Assembly: GCA_946699065.1 (NCBI GenBank)
Contig: CAMPDV010001306.1
Span: 56,030 to 120,029, forward strand
Direction of reading: 5' to 3'
Length of the DNA stretch: 64,000 nt
From: Loxodes magnus
Taxonomy: Eukaryota > Ciliophora > Karyorelictea > Loxodida > Loxodidae
Made by a program: the position numbers and the translations under genes. Below the pieces are notes generated by a model. It was not told the DNA's origin and ran no database searches. It was given only the letters and a program-made list of their open reading frames with translations. Shown one piece after another: positions 35,782 through 46,233 of the stretch; the first letter of the stretch is position 1; every line of letters begins with the position of its first letter.

Positions 35782-36885
35782 GTGGCTATATCCAGTGATT
35801 CAGAGTTCATCGTATCGGGAAGTGGAGATTATACGGTGAGACTATGGGACGTCAAGACAGGTATCTGTAAGACCATGAGTGGTCACACAAATTATGTATA
35901 TGCTGTGGCTATATCCAGTGATTCAGAGTTCATTGTATCAGGAAGTCATGATAATACGGTGAGACTATGGGACGTCAAGACAGGTACCTGTAAGACCATG
36001 AGTGGTCACACATATTCTGTAAGATCTGTGGCTATATCCAGTGATTCAGAGTTCATTGTATCAGGAAGTCGAGATAATACGGTGAGACTATGGGACGTCA
36101 AGACAGGTACCTGTAAGACCATGAGTGGTCACACATATTCTGTAAGATCTGTGGCTATATCCAGTGATTCAGAGTTCATTGTATCAGGAAGTCGAGATAA
36201 TACGGTGAGACTATGGGACGTCAAGACAGGTACCTGTAAGACCATGAGTGGTCACACAAATTATGTATATGCTGTGGCTATATCCAGTGATTCAGAGTTC
36301 ATTGTATCAGGAAGTCGAGATAATACGGTGAGACTATGGGACGTCAAGACAGGTACCTGTAGGACCATGAGTGGTCACACAGCTTCAGTATTATCTGTGG
36401 CTATATCCAGTGATTCAGAGTTCATCGTATCGGGAAGTTATGATTATACGGTGAGACTATGGGACGTCAAGACAGGTACCTGTAAGACCATGAGTGGTCA
36501 CACTAGTAATGTATATGCTGTGGCTATATCCAGTAATTCAGAGTTCATCGTATCAGGAAGTCGAGATAATACGGTGAGACTATGGGACGTCAAGACAGGT
36601 ACCTGTAAGACCATGAGTGGTCACACTAGTTATGTATATGCTGTGGCTATATCCAGTAATTCAGAGTTCATTGTATCAGGAAGTCGAGATAATACGGTGA
36701 GACTATGGGACGTCAAGACAGGTACCTGTAAGATCATGAGTGGTCACGCAGCTTCAGTATTATCTGTGGCTATATCCAGTGATTCAGAGTTCATCGTATC
36801 GGGAAGTCGAGATAATACGGTGAGACTATGGGACGTCAAGACAGGTACCTGTAGGACCATGAGTGGTCACGCAGCTTCAGTATGA
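35782..36885 (+). CDS. Open WD40 segment, 367 codons (9 units)
   Basis: Exactly nine units lie between TGA 35776 and TGA 36883. It includes two consecutive TYSV-RSV-SRDN units and a unit with Ile31 (AAG-ATC, KIMSGH), which recurs near 36,975 and 38,452. It begins with SGDY plus Ile28. Nine blades are more than one propeller requires. Confidence 0.4.
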   Translation: MAISSDSEFIVSGSGDYTVRLWDVKTGICKTMSGHTNYVYAVAISSDSEFIVSGSHDNTVRLWDVKTGTCKTMSGHTYSVRSVAISSDSEFIVSGSRDNTVRLWDVKTGTCKTMSGHTYSVRSVAISSDSEFIVSGSRDNTVRLWDVKTGTCKTMSGHTNYVYAVAISSDSEFIVSGSRDNTVRLWDVKTGTCRTMSGHTASVLSVAISSDSEFIVSGSYDYTVRLWDVKTGTCKTMSGHTSNVYAVAISSNSEFIVSGSRDNTVRLWDVKTGTCKTMSGHTSYVYAVAISSNSEFIVSGSRDNTVRLWDVKTGTCKIMSGHAASVLSVAISSDSEFIVSGSRDNTVRLWDVKTGTCRTMSGHAASV

Positions 36886-36888
36886 TCT

Positions 36889-37677
36889 GTGGCTATATCC
36901 AGTGATTCAGAGTTCATCGTATCGGGAAGTGGAGATAATACGGTGAGACTATGGGACGTCAAGACAGGTACCTGTAAGATCATGAGTGGTCACGCAGCTT
37001 CAGTATTATCTGTGGCTATATCCAGTGATTCAGAGTTCATCGTATCGGGAAGTCATGATTATACGGTGAGACTATGGGACGTCAAGACAGGTACCTGTAA
37101 GACCATGAGTGGTCACACTAGTTATGTATATGCTGTGGCTATATCCAGTGATTCAGAGTTCATTGTATCAGGAAGTTATGATTATACGGTGAGACTATGG
37201 GACGTCAAGACAGGTACCTGTAAGACCATGAGTGGTCACACTAGTCATGTATATGCTGTGGCTATATCCAGTGATTCAGAGTTCATTGTATCAGGAAGTC
37301 GAGATAATACGGTGAGACTATGGGACGTCAAGACAGGTACCTGTAAGACCATGAGTGGTCACACTAGTAATGTATATGCTGTGGCTATATCCAGTGATTC
37401 AGAGTTCATCGTATCGGGAAGTCATGATTATACGGTGAGACTATGGGACGTCAAGACAGGTACCTGTAAGACCATGAGTGGTCACACTAGTTATGTATAT
37501 GCTGTGGCTATATCCAGTGATTCAGAGTTCATTGTATCAGGAAGTCGAGATAATACGGTGAGACTATGGGACGTCAAGACAGGTACCTGTAAGACCATGA
37601 GTGGTCACACTAGTAATGTATATGCTGTGGCTATATCCAGTAATTCAGAGTTCATCGTATCGGGAAGTCATGATTAG
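36889..37677 (+). CDS. Open WD40 segment, 262 codons (about 6.4 units)
   Basis: It is open from TGA 36883 to TAG 37675 (SNSEF-SHD). The first unit again carries Ile31 and an AASV loop, suggesting a local two-unit copy of about 36,730-36,850. The right end enters the block that reappears near 56,452. Confidence 0.38.
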   Translation: MAISSDSEFIVSGSGDNTVRLWDVKTGTCKIMSGHAASVLSVAISSDSEFIVSGSHDYTVRLWDVKTGTCKTMSGHTSYVYAVAISSDSEFIVSGSYDYTVRLWDVKTGTCKTMSGHTSHVYAVAISSDSEFIVSGSRDNTVRLWDVKTGTCKTMSGHTSNVYAVAISSDSEFIVSGSHDYTVRLWDVKTGTCKTMSGHTSYVYAVAISSDSEFIVSGSRDNTVRLWDVKTGTCKTMSGHTSNVYAVAISSNSEFIVSGSHD

Positions 37678-38030
37678 ACGGTGAGACTATGGGACGTCAA
37701 GACAGGTACCTGTAAGACCATGAGTGGTCACGCAGCTTCAGTATTATCTGTGGCTATATCCAGTGATTCAGAGACCATCGTATCGGAAAGTTATGATAAT
37801 ACGGTGAGACTATGGGACGTCAAGACAGGTACCTGTAAGACCATGAGTGGTCACACAGATTCAGTATTATCTGTGTCTATATCCAGTGATTCAGAGTTCA
37901 TCGTATCGGGAAGTGATGATAAGACGGTGAGACTATGGGACGTCAAGACAGGTACCTGTAAGACCATGAGTGGTCACGCTAGTCATGTATGATCTGTGGC
38001 TATATCCAGTGATTCAGAGTTCATCGTATC
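37510..38030 (+). repeat. Four-unit block copied 18,942 bp away (matches about 56,452-56,972)
   Basis: The order RDN, TSNV-SNSEF-SHD-TAG, AASV with the private SETIV change (TTC to ACC, Phe9 to Thr, at about 37,774), TDSV-SDDK and ASHV-TGA is identical at the two sites, 154 units apart. The two-base change TT to AC occurs nowhere else I saw, so the blocks share a single origin. Confidence 0.85.
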
Positions 38031-38364
38031 GGAAAGTTATGATAATACGGTGAGACTATGGGACGTCAAGACAGGTACCTGTAAGACCATGAGTGGTCAC
38101 ACTAGTTATGTAAATGCTGTGGCTATATCCAGTGATTCAGAGTTCATTGTATCAGGAAGTCGAGATAATACGGTGAGACTATGGGACGTCAAGACAGGTA
38201 CCTGTAAGACCATGAGTGGTCACACAGCTTCAGTATTATCTGTGTCTATATCCAGTGATTCAGAGTTCATCGTATCGGGAAGTGATGATAAGACGGTGAG
38301 ACTATGGGACGTCAAGACAGGTACCTGTAAGACCATGAGTGGTCACGCTAGTCATGTATGATCT
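37678..38364 (+). pseudogene. WD40 segments 37681-37992 and 37996-38361
   Basis: Pieces of 103 and 121 codons end at TGA 37990 and 38359, both in the ASHV loop (GCT-AGT-CAT), which is rare elsewhere (6,871 and 56,932). The second contains TSYV-NAV (GTA-AAT), a rare codon-40 state. Confidence 0.75.
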
Positions 38365-39468
38365 GTGGCTATATCCAGTGATTCAGAGTTCATCGTATCA
38401 GGAAGTCGAGATAATACGGTGAGACTATGGGACGTCAAGACAGGTACCTGTAAGATCATGAGTGGTCACGCAGCTTCAGTATTATCTGTGGCTATATCCA
38501 GTGATTCAGAGTTCATCGTATCGGGAAGTCGAGATAATACGGTGAGACTATGGGACGTCAAGACAGGTACCTGTAAGACCATGAGTGGTCACACAAATTA
38601 TGTATATGCTGTGGCTATATCCAGTAATTCAGAGTTCATTGTATCAGGAAGTCGAGATAATACGGTGAGACTATGGGACGTCAAGACAGGTACCTGTAAG
38701 ACCATGAGTGGTCACACTAGTAATGTATATGCTGTGGCTATATCCAGTGATTCAGAGTTCATCGTATCGGGAAGTTATGATTATACGGTGAGACTATGGG
38801 ACGTCAAGACAGGTACCTGTAAGACCATGAGTGGTCACACTAGTTATGTATATGCTGTGGCTATATCCAGTGATTCAGAGTTCATTGTATCAGGAAGTCG
38901 AGATAATACGGTGAGACTATGGGACGTCAAGACAGGTACCTGTAGGACCATGAGTGGTCACACTAGTTATGTATATGCTGTGGCTATATCCAGTGATTCA
39001 GAGTTCATTGTATCAGGAAGTCGAGATAATACGGTGAGACTATGGGACGTCAAGACAGGTACCTGTAAGACCATGAGTGGTCACACTAGTAATGTATATG
39101 CTGTGGCTATATCCAGTGATTCAGAGTTCATTGTATCAGGAAGTCGAGATAATACGGTGAGACTATGGGACGTCAAGACAGGTACCTGTAAGACCATGAG
39201 TGGTCACACTAGTAATGTATATGCTGTGGCTATATCCAGTAATTCAGAGTTCATCGTATCGGGAAGTCGAGATAATACGGTGAGACTATGGGACGTCAAG
39301 ACAGGTACCTGTAAGACCATGAGTGGTCACACAGATTCAGTATTATCTGTGTCTATATCCAGTGATTCAGAGTTCATCGTATCGGAAAGTTATGATAATA
39401 CGGTGAGACTATGGGACGTCAAGACAGGTACCTGTAAGACCATGAGTGGTCACGCAGCTTCAGTATGA
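38365..39468 (+). CDS. Open WD40 segment, 367 codons (9 units)
   Basis: Nine units lie between TGA 38359 and TGA 39466. SRDN units dominate (seven of nine), marking the shift toward the homogenised right half. An AASV loop with Ile31 opens the segment and a TDSV-SESYDN unit closes it. Confidence 0.4.
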   Translation: MAISSDSEFIVSGSRDNTVRLWDVKTGTCKIMSGHAASVLSVAISSDSEFIVSGSRDNTVRLWDVKTGTCKTMSGHTNYVYAVAISSNSEFIVSGSRDNTVRLWDVKTGTCKTMSGHTSNVYAVAISSDSEFIVSGSYDYTVRLWDVKTGTCKTMSGHTSYVYAVAISSDSEFIVSGSRDNTVRLWDVKTGTCRTMSGHTSYVYAVAISSDSEFIVSGSRDNTVRLWDVKTGTCKTMSGHTSNVYAVAISSDSEFIVSGSRDNTVRLWDVKTGTCKTMSGHTSNVYAVAISSNSEFIVSGSRDNTVRLWDVKTGTCKTMSGHTDSVLSVSISSDSEFIVSESYDNTVRLWDVKTGTCKTMSGHAASV

Positions 39469-40578
39469 TCTGTGGCTATATCCAGTGATTCAGAGTTCAT
39501 TGTATCAGGAAGTCGAGATAATACGGTGAGACTATGGGACGTCAAGACAGGTACCTGTAAGACCATGAGTGGTCACACTAGATAAGTATTATCTGTGGCT
39601 ATATCCAGTGATTCAGAGTTCATCGTATCGGGAAGTTATGATTATCCGGTGAGACTATGGGACGTCAAGACAGGTACCTGTAGGACCATGAGTGGTCACA
39701 CATATTCTGTAAGATCTGTGGCTATATCCAGTGATTCAGAGTTCATTGTATCAGGAAGTCGAGATAATACGGTGAGACTATGGGACGTCAAGACAGGTAC
39801 CTGTAAGACCATGAGTGGTCACACTAGTTATGTATATGCTGTGGCTATATCCAGTAATTCAGAGTTCATTGTATCAGGAAGTCGAGATAATACGGTGAGA
39901 CTATGGGACGTCAAGACAGGTACCTGTAGGACCATGAGTGGTCACACTAGTCATGTATATGCTGTGGCTATATCCAGTGATTCAGAGTTCATTGTATCAG
40001 GAAGTCGAGATAATACGGTGAGACTATGGGACGTCAAGACAGGTACCTGTAAGACCATGAGTGGTCACGCAGCTTCAGTATGATCTGTGGCTATATCCAG
40101 TGATTCAGAGTTCATTGTATCAGGAAGTCGAGATAATACGGTGAGACTATGGGACGTCAAGACAGGTACCTGTAAGACCATGAGTGGTCACACAGATTCA
40201 GTATTATCTGTGTCTATATCCAGTGATTCAGAGTTCATTGTATCAGGAAGTCGAGATAATACGGTGAGACTATGGGACGTCAAGACAGGTACCTGTAAGA
40301 CCATGAGTGGTCACACTAGTAATGTATATGCTGTGGCTATATCCAGTAATTCAGAGTTCATCGTATCGGGAAGTCATGATTAGACGGTGAGACTATGGGA
40401 CGTCAAGACAGGTACCTGTAAGACCATGAGTGGTCACACTAGTAATGTATATGCTGTGGCTATATCCAGTGATTCAGAGTTCATCGTATCGGAAAGTTAT
40501 GATAATACGGTGAGACTATGGGACGTCAAGACAGGTACCTGTAAGACCATGAGTGGTCACGCAGCTTCAGTATGATCT
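39469..40578 (+). pseudogene. WD40 segments 39595-40083, 40087-40383 and 40387-40575
   Basis: Stops are TAA 39583 (TR), TGA 40081 (AASV), TAG 40381 (HD) and TGA 40573 (AASV). Near 39,646 there is a private TAT-CCG (Thr18 to Pro), which would disturb strand c. Open pieces are 162, 98 and 62 codons. Confidence 0.78.
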
Positions 40579-41436
40579 GTGGCTATATCCAGTGATTCAG
40601 AGTTCATTGTATCAGGAAGTCGAGATAATACGGTGAGACTATGGGACGTCAAGACAGGTACCTGTAAGACCATGAGTGGTCACACAGATTCAGTATTATC
40701 TGTGTCTATATCCAGTGATTCAGAGTTCATCGTATCAGGAAGTCGAGATAATACGGTGAGACTATGGGACGTCAAGACAGGTACCTGTAGGACCATGAGT
40801 GGTCACACTAGTCATGTATATGCTGTGGCTATATCCAGTGATTCAGAGTTCATCGTATCGGGAAGTTATGAAAATATGGTGAAACTATGGGACGTCAAGA
40901 CAGGTACCTGTAAGACCATGAGTGGTCACACTAGTTATGTATATGCTGTGGCTATATCCAGTAATTCAGAGTTCATTGTATCAGGAAGTCGAGATAATAC
41001 GGTGAGACTATGGGACGTCAAGACAGGTACCTGTAAGACCATGAGTGGTCACGCAGCTTCAGTATTATCTGTGGCTATATCCAGTGATTCAGAGTTCATC
41101 GTATCGGAAAGTTATGATAATACGGTGAGACTATGGGACGTCAAGACAGGTACCTGTAAGACCATGAGTGGTCACACTAGTAATGTATATGCTGTGGCTA
41201 TATCCAGTGATTCAGAGTTCATTGTATCAGGAAGTCGAGATAATACGGTGAGACTATGGGACGTCAAGACAGGTACCTGTAAGACCATGAGTGGTCACAC
41301 TAGTTATGTATATGCTGTGGCTATATCCAGTAATTCAGAGTTCATTGTATCAGGAAGTCGAGATAATACGGTGAGACTATGGGACGTCAAGACAGGTACC
41401 TGTAAGACCATGAGTGGTCACGCAGCTTCAGTATGA
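40579..41436 (+). CDS. Open WD40 segment, 285 codons (exactly 7 units stop to stop)
   Basis: TGA 40573 and TGA 41434 are 861 bp, or seven units, apart. The third unit is SYENM with Lys20, in which Glu replaces the structural Asp16; the Arg20 version is seen later near 48,127, 48,616, 48,985, 50,216 and 51,446. Seven blades match the normal propeller size, but since the stop sits before strand a of the first blade this may be chance. Confidence 0.42.
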   Translation: MAISSDSEFIVSGSRDNTVRLWDVKTGTCKTMSGHTDSVLSVSISSDSEFIVSGSRDNTVRLWDVKTGTCRTMSGHTSHVYAVAISSDSEFIVSGSYENMVKLWDVKTGTCKTMSGHTSYVYAVAISSNSEFIVSGSRDNTVRLWDVKTGTCKTMSGHAASVLSVAISSDSEFIVSESYDNTVRLWDVKTGTCKTMSGHTSNVYAVAISSDSEFIVSGSRDNTVRLWDVKTGTCKTMSGHTSYVYAVAISSNSEFIVSGSRDNTVRLWDVKTGTCKTMSGHAASV

Positions 41437-42150
41437 TCTGTGGCTATATCCAGTGATTCAGAGTTCATTGTATCAGGAAGTTATGATAATACGGTGAGAC
41501 TATGGGACGTCAAGACAGGTACCTGTAAGACCATGAGTGGTCACACTAGTCATGTATATGCTGTGGCTATATCCAGTGATTCAGAGTTCATTGTATCGGG
41601 AAGTTATGATTATACGGTGAGACTATGGGACGTCAAGACAGGTACCTGTAGGACCATGAGTGGTCACGCAGCTTCAGTATGATCTGTGGCTATATCCAAT
41701 GATTCAGAGTTCATTGTATCAGGAAGTCGAGATAATACGGTGAGACTATGGGACGTCAAGACAGGTACCTGTAAGACCATGAGTGGTCACGCAGCTTCAG
41801 TATGATCTGTGGCTATATCCAGTGATTCAGAGTTCATTGTATCAGGAAGTTATGATAATACGGTGAGACTATGGGACGTCAAGACAGGTACCTGTAAGAC
41901 CATGAGTGGTCACACTAGTCATGTATATGCTGTGGCTATATCCAGTGATTCAGAGTTCATTGTATCGGGAAGTTATGATTATACGGTGAGACTATGGGAC
42001 GTCAAGACAGGTACCTGTAGGACCATGAGTGGTCACGCAGCTTCAGTATGATCTGTGGCTATATCCAATGATTCAGAGTTCATTGTATCAGGAAGTCGAG
42101 ATAATACGGTGAGACTATGGGACGTCAAGACAGGTACCTGTAAGACCATG
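41330..42150 (+). repeat. Three-unit tandem duplication with private AISND marker
   Basis: Bases 41,440-41,780 are repeated 369 bp downstream. TCCAATGAT (Ser5 to Asn) at about 41,696 and 42,065 is private to the pair. Three AASV-TGA stops at 41680, 41803 and 42049 lie within it. Open pieces 41440-41682 and 41809-42051 encode identical 80-codon proteins. Confidence 0.82.
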
Positions 42151-44142
42151 AGTGGTCACACTAGTAATGTATATGCTGTGGCTATATCCAGTGATTCAGA
42201 GTTCATTGTATCGGGAAGTTATGATAATACGGTGAGACTATGGGACGTCAAGACAGGTACCTGTAAGACCATGAGTGGTCACACTAGTCATGTATATGCT
42301 GTGGCTATATCCAGTGATTCAGAGTTCATTGTATCAGGAAGTCGAGATAATACGGTGAGACTATGGGACGTCAAGACAGGTACCTGTAAGACCATGAGTG
42401 GTCACACTAGTCATGTATATGCTGTGGCTATATCCAGTGATTCAGAGTTCATTGTATCAGGAAGTCGAGATAATACGGTGAGACTATGGGACGTCAAGAC
42501 AGGTACCTGTAAGACCATGAGTGGTCACGCAGCTTCAGTATTATCTGTGGCTATATCCAGTGATTCAGAGTTCATCGTATCGGAAAGTTATGATAATACG
42601 GTGAGACTATGGGACGTCAAGACAGGTACCTGTAAGACCATGAGTGGTCACGCAGCTTCAGTATTATCTGTGGCTATATCCAGTGATTCAGAGTTCATTG
42701 TATCAGGAAGTCGAGATAATACGGTGAGACTATGGGACGTCAAGACAGGTACCTGTAAGACCATGAGTGGTCACGCAGCTTCAGTATTATCTGTGGCTAT
42801 ATCCAGTGATTCAGAGTTCATCGTATCGGAAAGTTATGATAATACGGTGAGACTATGGGACGTCAAGACAGGTACCTGTAAGACCATGAGTGGTCACGCA
42901 GCTTCAGTATTATCTGTGGCTATATCCAGTGATTCAGAGTTCATTGTATCGGGAAGTTATGATAATACGGTGAGACTATGGGACGTCAAGACAGGTACCT
43001 GTAAGACCATGAGTGGTCACACTAGTAATGTATATGCTGTGGCTATATCCAGTGATTCAGAGTTCATCGTATCGGAAAGTTATGATAATACGGTGAGACT
43101 ATGGGACGTCAAGACAGGTACCTGTAAGACCATGAGTGGTCACACAGATTCAGTATTATCTGTGTCTATATCCAGTGATTCAGAGTTCATCGTATCGGGA
43201 AGTGATGATAAGACGGTGAGACTATGGGACGTCAAGACAGGTACCTGTAGGACCATGAGTGGTCACACATATTCTGTAAGATCTGTGGCTATATCCAGTG
43301 ATTCAGAGTTCATCGTATCGGGAAGTTATGATAATACGGTGAGACTATGGGACGTCAAGACAGGTACCTGTAAGACAATGAGTGGTCACACTAGTTATGT
43401 ATATGCTGTGGCTATATCCAGTGATTCAGAGTTCATTGTATCAGGAAGTCGAGATAATACGGTGAGACTATGGGACGTCAAGACAGGTACCTGTAAGACC
43501 ATGAGTGGTCACACTAGTCATGTATATGCTGTGGCTATATCCAGTGATTCAGAGTTCATTGTATCAGGAAGTCGAGATAATACGGTGAGACTATGGGACG
43601 TCAAGACAGGTACCTGTAAGACCATGAGTGGTCACACTAGTTATGTATATGCTGTGGCTATATCCAGTGATTCAGAGTTCATTGTATCAGGAAGTCGAGA
43701 TAATACGGTGAGACTATGGGACGTCAAGACAGGTACCTGTAAGACCATGAGTGGTCACACAGATTCAGTATTATCTGTGTCTTTATCCAGTGATTCAGAG
43801 TTCATCGTATCGGGAAGTTATGATAATACGGTGAGACTATGGGACGTCAAGACAGGTACCTGTAAGACCATGAGTTGTCACACATATTCTGTAAGATCTG
43901 TGGCTATATCCAGTGATTCAGAGTTCATTGTATCGGGAAGTGATGATAAGACGGTGAGACTATGGGACGTCAAGACAGGTACCTGTAAGACCATGAGTGG
44001 TCACACATATTCTGTAAGATCTGTGGCTATATCCAGTGATTCAGAGTTCATCGTATCGGGAAGTTATGATAATACGGTGAGACTATGGGACGTCAAGACA
44101 GGTACCTGTAAGACCATGAGTGGTCACGCAGCTTCAGTATGA
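42055..44142 (+). CDS. Open WD40 segment, 695 codons (17 units)
   Basis: This is the second-longest open stretch, between TGA 42049 and TGA 44140. Units alternate SRDN and SESYDN or SYDN near the left, with AASV loops read as TTA at codon 40 (five sense AASV loops where other copies have TGA). The right part has TDSV-SLSS (Ile3 to Leu, near 43,783), a MSCH unit (Gly34 to Cys) and two TYSV-RSV units; that end is copied near 53,498-54,451. Seventeen blades could make two propellers. A genuine coding origin is plausible, but initiation is unexplained. Confidence 0.48.
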   Translation: MAISNDSEFIVSGSRDNTVRLWDVKTGTCKTMSGHTSNVYAVAISSDSEFIVSGSYDNTVRLWDVKTGTCKTMSGHTSHVYAVAISSDSEFIVSGSRDNTVRLWDVKTGTCKTMSGHTSHVYAVAISSDSEFIVSGSRDNTVRLWDVKTGTCKTMSGHAASVLSVAISSDSEFIVSESYDNTVRLWDVKTGTCKTMSGHAASVLSVAISSDSEFIVSGSRDNTVRLWDVKTGTCKTMSGHAASVLSVAISSDSEFIVSESYDNTVRLWDVKTGTCKTMSGHAASVLSVAISSDSEFIVSGSYDNTVRLWDVKTGTCKTMSGHTSNVYAVAISSDSEFIVSESYDNTVRLWDVKTGTCKTMSGHTDSVLSVSISSDSEFIVSGSDDKTVRLWDVKTGTCRTMSGHTYSVRSVAISSDSEFIVSGSYDNTVRLWDVKTGTCKTMSGHTSYVYAVAISSDSEFIVSGSRDNTVRLWDVKTGTCKTMSGHTSHVYAVAISSDSEFIVSGSRDNTVRLWDVKTGTCKTMSGHTSYVYAVAISSDSEFIVSGSRDNTVRLWDVKTGTCKTMSGHTDSVLSVSLSSDSEFIVSGSYDNTVRLWDVKTGTCKTMSCHTYSVRSVAISSDSEFIVSGSDDKTVRLWDVKTGTCKTMSGHTYSVRSVAISSDSEFIVSGSYDNTVRLWDVKTGTCKTMSGHAASV

Positions 44143-44365
44143 TCTGTGGCTATATCCAGTGATTCAGAGTTCATTGTATCAGGAAGTCGAGATAATACGG
44201 TGAGACTATGGGACGTCAAGACAGGTACCTGTAAGACCATGAGTGGTCACACTAGTCATGTATATGCTGTGGCTATATCCAGTGATTCAGAGTTCATTGT
44301 ATCAGGAAGTCGAGATAATACGGTGAGACTATGGGACGTCAAGACAGGTACCTGTAAGACCATGA
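43412..44365 (+). repeat. Block of about 7.8 units copied 10,086 bp away (matches 53,498-54,451)
   Basis: The offset is 82 units. Shared features are the MSCH-TYSV unit (TTGTCAC at about 43,874 and 53,960), TYSV-SDDK, TYSV-SYDN, AASV-TGA (44140 and 54226) and the following SRDN-TSHV units. Differences seen are Leu3 near 43,783 and ATTGTA versus ATCGTA near 43,927. Borders are approximate. Confidence 0.8.
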
Positions 44366-44760
44366 GTTGTCACGCAGCTTCAGTATGATCTGTGGCTATA
44401 TCCAGTGATTCAGAGTTCATTGTATCAGGAAGTCGAGATAATACGGTGAGACTATGGGACGTCAAGACAGGTACCTGTAAGACCATGAGTGGTCACACTA
44501 GTAATGTATATGCTGTGGCTATATCCAGTGATTCAGAGTTCATTGTATCAGGAAGTCGAGATAATACGGTGAGACTATGGGACGTCAAGACAGGTACCTG
44601 TAAGACCATGAGTGGTCACGCAGCTTCAGTATTATCTGTGGCTATATCCAGTGATTCAGAGTTCATTGTATCAGGAAGTCGAGATAATACGGTGAGACTA
44701 TGGGACGTCAAGACAGGTACCTGTAAGACCATGAGTGGTCACGCAGCTTCAGTATGATCT
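44143..44760 (+). pseudogene. WD40 segments 44146-44388 and 44392-44757
   Basis: Pieces of 80 and 121 codons end at TGA 44386 (AASV after MSCH) and TGA 44755 (AASV). All units are SRDN with the TTG/CAG haplotype. Here AASV loops are followed by TTA in one unit and TGA in the next, with otherwise identical context. Confidence 0.75.
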
Positions 44761-46233
44761 GTGGCTATATCCAGTGATTCAGAGTTCATTGTATCAGGAA
44801 GTCGAGATAATACGGTGAGACTATGGGACGTCAAGACAGGTACCTGTAAGACCATGAGTGGTCACACAGATTCAGTATTATCTGTGTCTATATCCAGTGA
44901 TTCAGAGTTCATCGTATCGGGAAGTGATGATAAGACGGTGAGACTATGGGACGTCAAGACAGGTACCTGTAAGACCATGAGTGGTCACACTAGTAATGTA
45001 TATGCTGTGGCTATATCCAGTGATTCAGAGTTCATTGTATCAGGAAGTCGAGATAATACGGTGAGACTATGGGACGTCAAGACAGGTACCTGTAAGACCA
45101 TGAGTGGTCACACTAGTCATGTATATGCTGTGGCTATATCCAGTGATTCAGAGTTCATTGTATCAGGAAGTCGAGATAATACGGTGAGACTATGGGACGT
45201 CAAGACAGGTACCTGTAAGACCATGAGTGGTCACACTAGTCATGTATATGCTGTGGCTATATCCAGTGATTCAGAGTTCATTGTATCAGGAAGTCGAGAT
45301 AATACGGTGAGACTATGGGACGTCAAGACAGGTACCTGTAAGACCATGAGTGGTCACACAGATTCAGTATTATCTGTGTCTATATCCAGTGATTCAGAGT
45401 TCATTGTATCAGGAAGTTATGATAATACGGTGAGACTATGGGACGTCAAGACAGGTACCTGTAAGACCATGAGTGGTCACACTAGTAATGTATATGCTGT
45501 GGCTATATCCAGTAATTCAGAGTTCATCGTATCGGGAAGTGATGATAAGACGGTGAAACTATGGGACGTCAAGACAGGTACCTGTAAGACCATGAGTGGT
45601 CACACTAGTCATGTATTATCTGTGGCTATATCCAGTGATTCAGAGTTCATTGTATCAGGAAGTCGAGATAATACGGTGAGACTATGGGACGTCAAGACAG
45701 GTACCTGTAAGACCATGAGTGGTCACACTAGTTATGTATATGCTGTGGCTATATCCAGTGATTCAGAGTTCATTGTATCAGGAAGTCGAGATAATACGGT
45801 GAGACTATGGGACGTCAAGACAGGTACCTGTAAGACCATGAGTGGTCACACAGATTCAGTATTATCTGTGTCTATATCCAGTGATTCAGAGTTCATTGTA
45901 TCAGGAAGTCGAGATAATACGGTGAGACTATGGGACGTCAAGACAGGTACCTGTAAGACCATGAGTGGTCACACATATTCTGTAAGATCTGTGGCTATAT
46001 CCAGTGATTCAGAGTTCATCGTATCGGGAAGTGATGATAAGACGGTGAGACTATGGGACGTCAAGACAGGTACCTGTAAGACCATGAGTGGTCACACATA
46101 TTCTGTAAGATCTGTGGCTATATCCAGTGATTCAGAGTTCATCGTATCGGGAAGTTATGATAATACGGTGAGACTATGGGACGTCAAGACAGGTACCTGT
46201 AAGACCATGAGTGGTCACGCAGCTTCAGTATGA
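44761..46233 (+). CDS. Open WD40 segment, 490 codons (12 units)
   Basis: It is open between TGA 44755 and TGA 46231. The series SRDN, TDSV-SDDK, TSNV, TSHV, TSHV, TDSV resembles 54,601-55,300 at an 80-unit offset. It contains a TSHV loop with TTA at codon 40 near 45,607, a sense counterpart of the common SHV-TGA. It ends TYSV-SDDK, TYSV-SYDN, AASV-TGA, like the previous long segment. Confidence 0.45.
   Translation: MAISSDSEFIVSGSRDNTVRLWDVKTGTCKTMSGHTDSVLSVSISSDSEFIVSGSDDKTVRLWDVKTGTCKTMSGHTSNVYAVAISSDSEFIVSGSRDNTVRLWDVKTGTCKTMSGHTSHVYAVAISSDSEFIVSGSRDNTVRLWDVKTGTCKTMSGHTSHVYAVAISSDSEFIVSGSRDNTVRLWDVKTGTCKTMSGHTDSVLSVSISSDSEFIVSGSYDNTVRLWDVKTGTCKTMSGHTSNVYAVAISSNSEFIVSGSDDKTVKLWDVKTGTCKTMSGHTSHVLSVAISSDSEFIVSGSRDNTVRLWDVKTGTCKTMSGHTSYVYAVAISSDSEFIVSGSRDNTVRLWDVKTGTCKTMSGHTDSVLSVSISSDSEFIVSGSRDNTVRLWDVKTGTCKTMSGHTYSVRSVAISSDSEFIVSGSDDKTVRLWDVKTGTCKTMSGHTYSVRSVAISSDSEFIVSGSYDNTVRLWDVKTGTCKTMSGHAASV

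Noticed and set aside
10936-41436. Systematic seven-unit spacing of stops that would mark single propellers
   Set aside because: Only a few intervals are seven units (10930-11785 nearly, 40573-41434); others are 2, 3, 5, 6, 8, 9, 10, 12, 13, 15, 17 and 26 units, so no rule is supported.
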